Translations under genes and position numbers: made by a program
NCBI RefSeq assembly: GCF_933775445.1
Contig: NC_065872.1
Span: forward strand, 1,488,001 to 1,552,000
Direction: 5' to 3'
DNA length: 64,000 nt
From: Argentina anserina
Lineage: Eukaryota > Streptophyta > Magnoliopsida > Rosales > Rosaceae
The notes under the pieces: generated by a model
The model's database searches: none
The model's input: the letters and a program-made list of their open reading frames with translations, nothing else
What the model was told of the DNA's origin: nothing
In this document: in pieces, positions 1 to 12,100 of the stretch
How positions within the stretch are numbered: position 1 is the first letter of the stretch
Layout of the letters: each line of letters starts with the position of its first letter

Positions 1-742
1 CTCATTGCCTTAGAAATATTACAGTATTTGTCTAAGAACCTTAAGAGAAATCATCTGGCAGCTTCTGTGAGTTCGTTCATTTCTATTACATAAACTGTCA
101 GCCCTTATTTGGAATTTGAAGAGGGTAATGATTGAACTGATTGGTATCTTAAGTTGCTTAAACGTTTTTCATTTCTCATAATCATAACTGCCAGCATTAT
201 CAACTTGAAGGTCTATTTTACTGCACCATTTCTGAGAAAGAATCAACAAGTTTAGAATGCTGTTATCTGGAACCATATCATTTGCTATTTCCTGATGGGT
301 TTTCTTCTTTATTTTTTTGTAGATAAAATAAAGTCTGCAGCTTGTTATTGGTGGTGTCTAATACCACAAATGCCATGATGAGGGAAAGCTATAAGTTTAA
401 TTACTTTGCTGTTGTTTACTACCCCTTAAGCTTATTTGGTTGTTTAAGATCTCTTGGTTCTGATCAATAACATTTTTCACATCGAACATTCTCATGTCAT
501 AGTTTCCTAAAAATAATGAGGAATTTCTTCGGGTCAAACTCAAGTTTGGTTTTTTACCTTAAAGATTAGGATTATTCAGGAGGATTAAGTATTCTTTCTT
601 GAGGCTCCCCTCACAAGAAAAAAACCAAGTATTCTTCTTGAGGATGTTAAAAGCTGTTGCATAACAATTGTAAAAATCAAGAACAATTAATTCAAGAGTA
701 AGTTTTGTGAATTTTTTTGTCCTTTCTCATTCGAATTCATCC
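1..742. other. intergenic, upstream of polygalacturonase
   Basis: AT-rich DNA with no convincing coding segment on either strand. It presumably holds the promoter and 5' leader of the polygalacturonase that starts at 743. No clear TATA box can be singled out from the many AT-rich stretches. The extreme left end could be the tail of another transcription unit cut by the window edge. Confidence 0.5.
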
Positions 743-2771
743 ATGCATTTGCAGGGGAGCTATCTATTTCTACTTTTTCTTGGGATAGTTTCTGTGATTA
801 CTGCATCTTCAGAACATGAACATGCAAACACAACAAGGGCTACTTTTAATGTCTTGGACTATGGAGCTGTCAGTGGTGGCCATAAAGACAATGCACTGGT
901 ACTAATTTTATTACTTATCAGTCAGATATATATTTTACTTATTTGGTTTATACATCTGAAATCTGAACTACATCTTCTGAAACTTTGAAGGCATTCTGGG
1001 AGGCATGGAATGCAACATGTAACTCAGAAGCTGAAAGATCAACTCTAGTTATTCCCAAACTGAGATTTCTTGTAAATCCAATCACTTTCTATGGTCCATG
1101 CAAACCCCAAAGGATTCATTTTTTGGTATGTCAATTATTTTTTCTGATATTGTCTTTCTTCAATTGCTGGAATTTATAGCAAAATGAATCTTTTACTGGT
1201 GATTGATTGACGTATATAGATATTAGGTAAAATTTTGGCACCAAAGTCACCTGAAGCATGGAGGGACTTTGATCCAGGTCAATGGCTAGCTTTTCATGGT
1301 GTTAATGGACTCGAGCTTGCTGGCCCTGGTAGCATCAATGGAAGAGGAAGCGGCTGGTGGAATCAGTCTTGCAGATATCATCCCAAACTGGTACAAAAAC
1401 TTCAATCTCGAAAACAAACAAAAGCAATAACTAGTTCTAAAATGTGCTTCATTACTTAGTTTCTGATATGGCAGTTCCTAAATCTGCTGAACCTTCATTT
1501 TCAGGAGGGATGCACTTCACTGGCTCCAACGGTAAATAGCTAGTCCCATACCATAGGAAAATTTGATTATTTTGTATATCCGATACACTTATTAACATCT
1601 AGTGGAAAATATATACCGGAGTTATAAATTTGGTGATGATGAAGTGCAGGCTTTGAAGGTTCTATCATGCCAGAATAGCTATATTAGAGACATTCACTTT
1701 ATAAACAGCTCCCAAGCCCATGTCACGATACAGGGATGTCATGGAATCAAGATTGAAAATCTTAAAATTGAAGCTCCAGGAAATAGTCCCAACACTAATG
1801 GGATTCACATTCATTCCTCTCGAAATGTCATCATCAACAACACAATCATAGGCTCTGGTATGTACACAAGATTTTGCTAATTTTGACTTGAAAATTTTCA
1901 AATTTCATTTTCACCAGTCTGAATATGTTTATTGTTGCTACTAGGTGATGATTGTATATCAATTGGAGACCATATATCCAATATAGTCATCTCATACATC
2001 AAATGCGGTCCTGGTCATGGAATAAGGTAACATATAGTAGAAAACAACACAAGTGATGCATATACAATTACAACACATAATTTAGTGAACAAATATGTTT
2101 CCCTTCTCTGTTTGGAAACAGCATTGGAAGCTTAGGGAAATCCGGGAATGTCGTTCAAGTAGAGAACATTCATGTCAGCAATGTCACCCTCCTAGGAACT
2201 ACGAACGGAGCTCGGATAAAGACATGGCAGGTATGAGTGGTATGACATTTAAACCACGAATTCTTAACTTGAAAAACAAATCAAGCGTTATGAAGTACCA
2301 TTTTCTTCTTGTAAAATGCATTAAGGTCGGCAGGGGTAATGTTCGAGGGGTCAGATTCGAAGATTTCTTCCTGGACTCTGTCAAGAACCCCATCATCATC
2401 GATCAAAACTACTGTAACGTTAGGGGTGCCTGCAAGGAACTGGTAATTAAACTCACTAGCCACAAGCCCTTCATGATATTGGTAGAACGACCAAGCATTA
2501 TGTTAGTAGCTTATATTTGTGCATTTATACATGATTATAGACAACTGGTGTTCAAATAAGAGATGTCTCCTTCAAAAACTTCTATGGAACATCGAGGACC
2601 AATATCTCCATCAATCTGAATTGCACTCTCTCCGTTCCTTGCACTGGGATATTGTTGAAGTCGATATACCTTCGATCTGCTATACCCGGACAAAATGTAA
2701 CTTCTAGCTGCAAAAATGCCTACGGCACTGCCTTTGGAGTAGTTCAGCCAATTCCATGTTTCCAAATCTGA
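743..2771 (+). CDS. polygalacturonase, GH28 (pectin-degrading), 9 exons
   Basis: Model: join(743..898, 991..1125, 1220..1390, 1505..1531, 1650..1857, 1945..2026, 2122..2230, 2326..2442, 2541..2771), 411 residues, with all junctions GT-AG and in phase. GH28 enzymes hydrolyse alpha-1,4-galacturonan in the cell wall. The product begins with a hydrophobic signal peptide (about residues 4-22), so it is probably secreted. GH28 hallmarks are visible: SPNTNG near 209-214, GDDC at 233-236, GPGHGIS at 254-260 and RIKTWQ at 291-296. The length fits plant polygalacturonases. The odd point is the first motif: most members read NTDG, but here the catalytic Asp is Asn (residue 213). The other two catalytic Asp and the His remain. 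The ATG at 743 was chosen because it starts the signal peptide; upstream in-frame sequence has no ATG. The enzyme could be weakly active or inactive. Endo versus exo action cannot be decided from sequence. Confidence 0.88.
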
Positions 2772-3357
2772 ACTAATTGCTCACCATGTCATCACATTAT
2801 ATTTCAAAGTTTTCAGTCATGTAACTCCACAGAAATTTTGTAACGCAACAGCCATATTCCTTGCTACAAAGTTAGCTACGTGTATCATACAAAAAGAGAT
2901 TGCATAATACTAGTAGAATGGAAGTATAAACACAGAAGGTTGGACTGTAACAACCTTTGTCACGAAGAATAAAGGGGTATTTAGTTTTATAAACACGGAC
3001 GGAAGGGCAATGTCATAAGTGGGACGGATGTTTTGCTCAGCTACTAAGCATTAGCTCAATTTCAGAATGAATGGCAGGGCTGTCCTATATTATACATTTA
3101 CTGCAGAAATAATTAGGACCAACTTGTCTCTCAAGGATTCACAATCACATTTCTTTCAAGTTTTATTGATTCCATCCAGGCTTCCAGCTTAGACAATTAG
3201 ACATGAATTCTCTACTAATTAAACAACTTAACACACCATTCAGATCCAGATGATGAACAGTACTAGAGAAAACAGGAATACCAGAAACTAATTGGAAGTT
3301 GAAACTTTGAAACCATATATTATATGAACTCTCCCTCCCCCACATCGGCCTCTCTCT
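2772..3357. other. intergenic, downstream of polygalacturonase
   Basis: This is the 3' flank of the polygalacturonase, up to the hAT-like element. No gene is seen. The last bases are CT-rich and form the left remnant of the microsatellite into which the element inserted. Confidence 0.5.
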
Positions 3358-4730
3358 CAGCGGCGGATGCAGGCAAGAGCTAGGGGGGCTCAAGCCCACC
3401 CCATAATTTTGGGGAAAAAAAAAATGTAGGTATATATATATTTTTTGTTATTATACTAAATCACTAATACTCTATTCTCTATATTTTTCCCGATATAATT
3501 CCTAAGTTCTCTCAGTCTCTCATTTTTTATCAACTGTTTGGTACTACACTAAATCACTAACACTCACTCTCTATATTCTTCCTGATATAATTCTAAGTTC
3601 TCTCAGTCTCTCACTCTCTATCAACTGCTTGGTACTACACTAAATCACTAATACTCTCACTCTTCTTTATCCTTCCCGATATAACTCTCAATTTTCTCAA
3701 TTATCTCAGTCCACCACTCTCTATCAACTGCTCACTTCAGTGCATTCTACAAATCTCCTTCATTCCATCAAAGATTCAAAATCTCACCTCCCTCTTAGTC
3801 TCTCCATTACTACTGCGCATTCAATTCTACACCTCACTCTCTCATACTTCATCAACAATTTGTAAGCTTATATAAGATTATTTTCAATTGGGTTTTCTTA
3901 TTTGACTTGATTATGTTTTAATTTGTTTCTAATCTTACTGGGTACTTTGGTTTTTACTTAGAGTCTCTGGAGGCTGGACAAAGTCAGGCATGGAGTGACA
4001 AATCAAACAATGGTGTATTGATTTCAAATACTAAATTGAGAATTTGATTATGCTTTTTTTGTGTATGAACTCTAAGCTTTGTTAAATGATTATTGCTAAA
4101 ATTGATACTTCTTATTAATTTACAGTAATTTAATTTTAGTTTTAGGTTATATTACTTCTATTACAAATTCACAATTAAGATGGAGTTTTGTATTTCGCTT
4201 GCTACTGTGTTTGCCCTGCCGTTGTGTTTGCCTTGCTATTGTGTTTGCATGTTTGCTACATTTTGTCTAATATAAGCATTGTTTCTTAATCTGTAGGTAG
4301 TCTCTAATAAATTGTCTGATTCAATGTCGAAGTCAAAGCAATGTAAAAACCTTACTAGATGGTATCCAATAACTAATGCCTCATCTTCAAATTCAAATCT
4401 AATTTCTACTCCTTCTGTAGCTTCTCCAAATTTTGATGATGCACCATTGCCTTTAGAGTCTCCATTCAATCCCGTGGATGATTCTAAAAAATAGTATGTT
4501 GATTTTGTTAACAATGAGATGGTGATCTATGACTTTGAAAATTTATCGAACTTTATAATTAGATTTACTTAGTTTATTCTTATATTGTATTAATGAGTAA
4601 GGATCCCTCAAAGTGCACTTTTTTCCCACTTAATATAAGTCTTTCACACCGCCGAGATTTTTCATATTTTTTTTTTCGTTTCATAAAAAACTCAAGCCCA
4701 TCCGAACTCAAATTCCTGGATCCGCCACTG
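3358..4730. mobile_element. hAT-like non-autonomous element with TIRs and 8-bp TSD
   Basis: The left end reads CAGCGGCGGATGCAGG and the right end CCTGGATCCGCCACTG. As inverted repeats they match at 14 of 16 positions. The element is flanked by CTCTCTCT at 3350-3357 and again at 4731-4738, which fits the 8-bp target duplication of hAT elements, although in a CT repeat this is partly ambiguous. CAGTGGCGGATC-type ends are a known plant hAT/MITE terminus, and the same ends occur on the small element at 28171-28345. The interior (about 1.37 kb) is AT-rich with CT-rich repeats at 3470-3740 and no full transposase. An open segment at 4312-4494, rich in Ser, Asn and Pro, may be a decayed N-terminal exon of a zinc-finger hAT transposase; this is weak. 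Confidence 0.72.
4312..4494 (+). pseudogene. possible transposase N-terminal remnant inside the hAT-like element
   Basis: A 60-codon open segment (MSDSMSKSKQ..., ending in DDSKK) rich in Ser, Asn and Pro. The low-complexity N-terminal tail and its position inside a TIR-bounded element suggest the start of a TTF/MYM-type zinc-finger hAT transposase. No zinc-finger residues or RNaseH-like core are present. It could equally be a chance open frame. Confidence 0.25.
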
Positions 4731-5447
<717 letters not shown>

Positions 5448-5499
5448 ATGGCATTCACAACCAACAGCTCTTGCTCATAAGAAAGGTGACGATCATGCA

Positions 5500-5907
5500 A
5501 TGAGGCCAATGCCTCCCCTTCATGAGTCTCTTCAAAATCCACTATCGCCATCACCAGAAGGTTCAGGTTCTGCTAAGCCGGATGGTTTAGTTGACCTCGG
5601 CCTATGTGCCGTTGAGTGTGGTGTTAAATACTTTGGTGGTAAGGCATCCACAATATCATCAACAGAGAAATTTAGCTTTGGCGGAATCTGGAAATTTAGG
5701 AAGATCTGCATGGCTAAGTGCATGCTCGAGTGCACCATTGATCAGGCGAATGTGATGCCGGAGCTCTATCATTGTAGTGATTGTAGTCTTGGATGTGCTG
5801 GTGAAACAAAATCAAGGTTCATTTTTTACAATTTTGATTGTGGGATATTTTAGTTATTCTTGAAGCCAAATTTTTGATATATTCATGTTGAATGCAGCTG
5901 CTCATAG
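5500..5907 (+). CDS. small cysteine-rich protein, possibly N-terminally damaged
   Basis: Model: join(5500..5816, 5898..5907), about 108 residues, with one GT-AG intron; exon 2 adds only a short tail with one more Cys before TAG. The protein has a Pro/Ser-rich N-terminal part and then cysteines spaced CxxxC, CxxxCxxxC and CxxCxxxC. Such spacing is typical of small secreted cysteine-rich, thionin-like plant peptides, but I cannot assign a family. No hydrophobic signal peptide precedes the cysteines. An ATG at 5448 (MAFTTNSSCS, then stop) looks like the start of a secretory leader in a different frame, while the frame of the main product stays open upstream. The leader may be truncated or frameshifted, or an exon may be missing from this model. 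The function is unknown. Confidence 0.45.
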
Positions 5908-6128
5908 AGCGAACAACTATTTGGGTTTTCATGCTGCGACAAGTACGACCGAGTGATACTAGCAGTATCTCTGAAGCGAATCCCACTAGTCTTGTTACTC
6001 AAACTGGATTTCCATCGCCCCTAATTCTTTTACTGATCTACACAAAATCTTCATATACAACTACAATGATATTACAGTACATTCATTTGGGTTTGGATCG
6101 AGTAAACTACTATATCCACATAATACTT

Positions 6129-9100
6129 TCATGAAGACAACTTCTGGATCGTAAATTCCTTGAGCGAAGTCACTAATCTTCGAAAGACTTTAAGATTGTG
6201 GCCTATTTTGTCCTGTAAAAAAAACATACAAGAAAATATCAAGACTTCCGAAAGCATACAGATGACAACCAAAGAGGGCTCTCTCTTAAGTATTAATAGG
6301 GGAATTTCTGGAAACAAAAATATAACATCCCAAACTGCCAGCTTGTCTTTCCCCTAACCAACCCCGATACAGCTTTTATCATCCTTGAGTGGTAACAAAA
6401 AAGAAAGATGAGACTACTAACTGTAATGTCAAGGCAGACAAGTTGTTAGACGCATACCTCACTAAGTAACTCAAGTCTTTCTAAAGTTGAAACAAGATTG
6501 TCGCACAACGAAGACATGTCTTGTACGGGCCCAGAATTGGTACCATATGTAATTGCCTTGAAAGTACGAGGGGGATCAAATGCCAAAGAGCTGCAATGAA
6601 CAGATAGTTGCCATTCAATACCAAAAATACTTCAATAACAATGAAATCATGAACCATTAGTACAAGGAGCCAGCAGTCTTCTTAATCACAAACATTTAAA
6701 AGTCGGATCTGACCCCATAGGGGAACATTAACATAAATATGAACTCTTTTTGCATTTTGGCCTGACAGTGATACGATCTCCTACATATTCTCCCATCAGC
6801 AACCCTTCTCTTGAGAAATAGGGCAGGGGGAATGGGAATTAGAAGATGAGATCCATACCTGTCCTGAAAATGACTTAGGAAGACATTCAGCACATGTTCC
6901 ACTAGTGGAAGTAATATAGTTATTAACTGATCTCTATTCCCGACAACGTTGCACATTTCCACCATCGCAATATACCTCCTATAGAATTAAAAAGATTAAT
7001 TAGGATACAGATATTTTATGATAAAAATGAAATAAAATGAGAAAATAGTTTTGATACTACAGAGTGATTCAATAGTGAGAGACATAGTGGCTATTAAACT
7101 GACATAAGTTTATTTCTTTTCACGGAAACTGAAAGGGAATTTCAGCACTGTACTGGGCTTGAATTGTCACAGTTGTTCATTTATCTTAACCAGCAATTAC
7201 TTGTATTTCCTGTTCCCCAGGGCAATTGATTCAAAAACTTAGCATTGAACTAGGCTTTAATTGCCAATTTTTTTAACCCTTTTTTTCACCACCTATTACT
7301 TGTTTTACTGTGCGCTACTGCTGAACAACTAAAAATAAGTTCATCAGTCGAACTTGCATATAACATGTATACAGTTTCACACTGACAGTATACTGCACCA
7401 CAGCTAAACCAACCTAGAAAAACATTTACGTGTTATTGGTCTACTTTTCCTAAGAAACCCAGGGAATACCTTTTCTGTATATTGTCTGATGATGAGACTG
7501 ATACATGCCGAGCATACATATTGATTATTTCATCGATATCCTGTCTTGATACTTCATTTATGTCTCGAATCTGCATTTTGTACATTATAGTTAATTTGAT
7601 GTTAAAAAAATTGCATACGTGAGACCAGACCACAAAAATGTTGTTCTCAATTACCCTATTAAGAAGTAAGGATTTTTCCTCAGCAGCTCTTTCAAGAGCA
7701 CTTGTTAAATATGTGAGGAAAGACCCCAGCAAACTCAATGTCGGCTGTTGCGAGGAAACAGCCGCATTGTAGTCAGGAGGCATGTCTGAGACCTGTAAGA
7801 AAGCAAGTTAGCAAGAGGCTTATTAACAGATCTATGTTGTAGGGGTACATCATTAAGATCATTCAGATCAACCAAACCATACATACCTGCAGTCTGAAGG
7901 ACTTTTTTGTGACAAGAAAATATAGATATGTGCTGAGGCTGAAGCATATCCGAAATAAGTTAAGCTCTGTCTTCCTGTGATTCTGTCCATTTGCCAAGAG
8001 ACACAGAAATTTTCAAAATCCTTTTGAGGATGGTACAGTCAGTATCTTAACTATAAGTAGCTGGTGCAAACCTCAGCAAATCCAACTGATTGAGCAGAAC
8101 TCAAAGTCTCACTGTCACGGGAGAAAAGAGCATGCATCAAAGAAAAAAGCCCTTGAACAAAGCCAGATTCATCACTCTCTTCATATGGCCAAACCTATGA
8201 AGTATAAACGAGGGAGAAAATCTAAAGCATCACACTTTTCAAAAAGTTGATAAAAACAGGACAGCTTATATAAGTATACAACTGAACACATGTTGCTATG
8301 GAACAACAGATATAACAAATTCATGAGAAGCTGCCGAAAGAAAAAATTATCTTTCTTGGCCGTTTAGGAGACATAGTGACTTCTAGAACGGAATATTGAC
8401 CGATCTTGTTTTACAAATCTTATGCAAACAAAAAGAAAAGTAATGTTCATACCTTGCTTAGTATACCAACAACAAGGTTCATCTGCTCCATCATCAACTC
8501 ATCAGCTTGGGAAACATCTTCCCGAAGAACATGATCAAAAAGTGATCGATGCCCCTTGACAAAATCTATGACTTCACGAACAACTTTATTCTTCACCTAT
8601 TATATACCCAAATTGTTAACAAACGACATCTCTGGAATGCAACACTAGGGGGAGCTAAACATCAAAAACAAAGAGAGAAGACTGAAACAACTTTAAGGAA
8701 AATAATAAGAACAAAGGCCACGTTTTTCATGGTATACAGAAACAACAGGATGCCTATGGTGTGCCTTATATCAACTTTCAAAAACAAAAGTTTACAGAAG
8801 TCAAGTTATAAGATCCAATCAGGTAACAATGCATGGATTTGTAATAGCAAAGTGTGAGATCCATCTAGGATGCTTTAGTTCCTACCATTTTCTTTGTTTC
8901 ATAAAGCTATCAGGTTCTCAATTAAAACTTCACTATGTTTAAGAAAATCTGATATTAATAAATCCTTTTGAACAAAGTAGTTTACTGGACTTGTAGACTG
9001 AATTGAATTAAGCTTGCTCTACAAATTATACAACTAATTACAATATTTGAAAGGAAACCATAACTTCTAACAATAAGGATGATGACTAACCTCATAAAAT

Positions 9101-12100
9101 TCAGATGTATGAACTAAAGACAACAGAGAAACCACCAATCTGAGAATAGGAGTTACAATCATCCTTTGCTTCTTCATATCCACAGAAACATCTCTTTGAT
9201 TCTTAGTGTCAACCCATCGCAAACTTCCCTGCTAGTAGAATTAATTAGGTAAATGGGATACAAGAGATTGCACCAAGTATCTTAGCAACACTTACGAAGA
9301 AGTTGACTGCCTTGCATGAAGCAACATGCTCCAAAGCTCCCATTGAGAAGATAACCTGAGCTCCAGATTTCCCATACTTGTGGCTTATTCTCAAAAGCAA
9401 AGCAAGTTCAGCCTCCAGAGTTTGCGCTCGCTGCATTGATTCTCGAGAATGTGCACCATCCTAGATATGAAAGTAATATATCTAAAGTTCAAAAGTAGCT
9501 AAAAATGGAAATACAGAAATGCCCAAAAAGACAATGATACTGTTTAAACTTAGATAGTCCACACCACAAAAGAAAAGAAAAATTACACCAAACTTTGATG
9601 GAGTTAAGGTTTAAACATGTAAGTTATACACCAAATATTGGGGTTGAGGATACTTGCTCCTTGGATTTTACACTATCCAAAAAGCAGCAGATGTTTTCTC
9701 CTACTAATTATTCTTAACCAGAGAAGATGAAAAAACATAGTAGAAATGAAGTGCTGGTCCCAATCCAACCCCAATCATGGTCTGCTTTAACCCTACTTGT
9801 ATATATTCATTTTATCAAAATTATCCAACGCTGACTTAGTTGATTAAACAAGCACCTGATAAGACAAGCTGCTGATGTTTGTAAGACAAGATCTTAGAAA
9901 ACCCCTGCTTTGAAGTTGGCCCAGGAAAAATCTCTCATGATCTACACAGATGATTGCATCCAGAACATAAAGTGACATTGTTTTCCCAAGTTCACTTCCA
10001 TGAGTAGCATCTTTTATTACCTGAAGATTGAAAATAAGGAAAAGAATAAGAGAGACATCAGGGACACTGTAAAATTCAAATGATTGTAATGAAAGGTCTT
10101 GGAAAACAATAACCATGGTTTTCAGAAGTGTACAGTACAACTGAAGTCAATGAAATAGTTATGAAAGCATCGTGTATAAGCTCTTTAGGTTCAAGCGCAT
10201 TTCAGCTAAAATGGCTCAGCTTACCCGGCCACTACTGAAGTTACTTCCCCAGCTACTAGTCATAACTCATAATTTAACCCAATTACTAACAAGTCATCTA
10301 TCATATACAATACAATAAGAAAAGGAATGAAACACTTACCAAATCTAAAATAGATTGAGCTTCTTTTCTTAAGGTAGTGAAGTTAGCACGAGCAAGGTCT
10401 GCTTGTTCTCGATTGATCTAAGGAAATAACATAAAGAATGCCACCATTACTGAGGTCTGTCAGATTACAATTTAAGCAAATTACAAACTTCACATTTACA
10501 TTATGAAACTACAGACCTTCTGGAGATCCAGATCTTCGCCCTCTTGCTCATCAAGCAACAAAAATTGCAGAACTGTTGATGGGATTTCCGGATCAAGCAT
10601 ATGTTGACAATATTGAAAATAGCTAAGGAGCAGTGCATATTGCCTAAAGACAATGATCAATGGTCAAATGGTGATTCAGAAATTGAGACAAGCACAGGAA
10701 CAACACTAATCTCAGATCAGCACCATACCGTCTCCTTAAGGCTTCTGATGATTCGTGTCTAAGAATTGACAATATGAGCCTAAACAGGACTGAATTACAA
10801 GCTGCGTTTGGTAATTGTTTTGCCATGATTATATCAAGACATGCCTGATTATCAGAACTAAAGCCACCAGGGAATGAAAATCTTTCATCTCGTAACTTTG
10901 CCATGCATGTCAGTGCAACCTATATAAACCTCCTTTAATTAGAGATATACAAAAATCCAAATTTCAGCAACATAGTGCAATCACAAGAACAAAGTAACAT
11001 ACTTGACACAACAAAAATGCCATCTTCAATGAACAGTCTGGAGAAGCAGAAGCGGTCAGAGACGCTACAAGAATTCTGTTTATGGAAAGGCAATAGAAGT
11101 TATGGGCAACATAAAAAGATATAATGAAAACGACGTTGATTTGGACATACTGAAATATAAATTGATTTGAAAAGAAATTTGATAAGAAAGACATTGATCT
11201 GGACATACTGATATAGAAGTTCAGATTGATGACCGAGTGATGATATTCTTCGGGAAGCAGAGATCTAGACAAATAGAAGATGACAACATTGACAAAAACT
11301 GAAATGCTTGAAACTTAAAGGTAAATTTGTCATATAAACTACTTATACTATAGAAAAAACAAACCTCAATAATTTGTGACCAGGCAGTTAACATATGAAG
11401 TTGAGCAGCTTGCTCCTCAACATTCTTATTGTTCTTCCATCCCCATCTCAATAATTGTTGTATTGTTTCTTTTGCATCGTTCAGCTCTGCTTCACTCCCA
11501 ATGTTACTCAAGTGAGGGTAAACAGCATTGAATTTCTGTGGAGAAAAAACATCGAGTAGAAAAAATCATAAGTTTTAAATTCAACTATATGAAAATTGCA
11601 CATCTGGAACTCAATTGACGCAACCAACCTGCCAAAGTTTATCACGGAATGAGGCAAGGTCTATTAATCTATCACCACGCTCCGTATAGTAATGGACACC
11701 ACTCTTTCCAGAAGTTGTAGGATTACAAACAACATCCTCTGCCTGAGAATCGTATTCATTAGTGTGGTACAAATGAAACAAAGTCACATATTAGGACCAG
11801 AATGAACTGGCAAGTCAAAGAAAAACATGGTTGCTAGGAACAGAAGATTACCAACAAATCATATTTCGAATTGGAAACAATCTCAGAAAGCTTCATGTTT
11901 GTATTCGGGGATCTAAACTGAACCACTTCAAGCAATTCCAACACCTGAATTTCATACCAATAAAGGATGAGTAAGGAGAATATAACTACGTTATTGTACT
12001 ATTTCATGGAGTACGAACCCCTATTAAGCCACTAGAAACTTCAAGAAGACCACTCCTGAAGGACTGGTATAAGAAACTATAACCAATGGAGATTATTAAG

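Noticed and set aside
1602..1649. Upstream extension of polygalacturonase exon 5 starting with a Met
   Set aside because: Phase and family alignment place the acceptor at 1649|1650. The extension interrupts the conserved APT-ALKVLSC junction.
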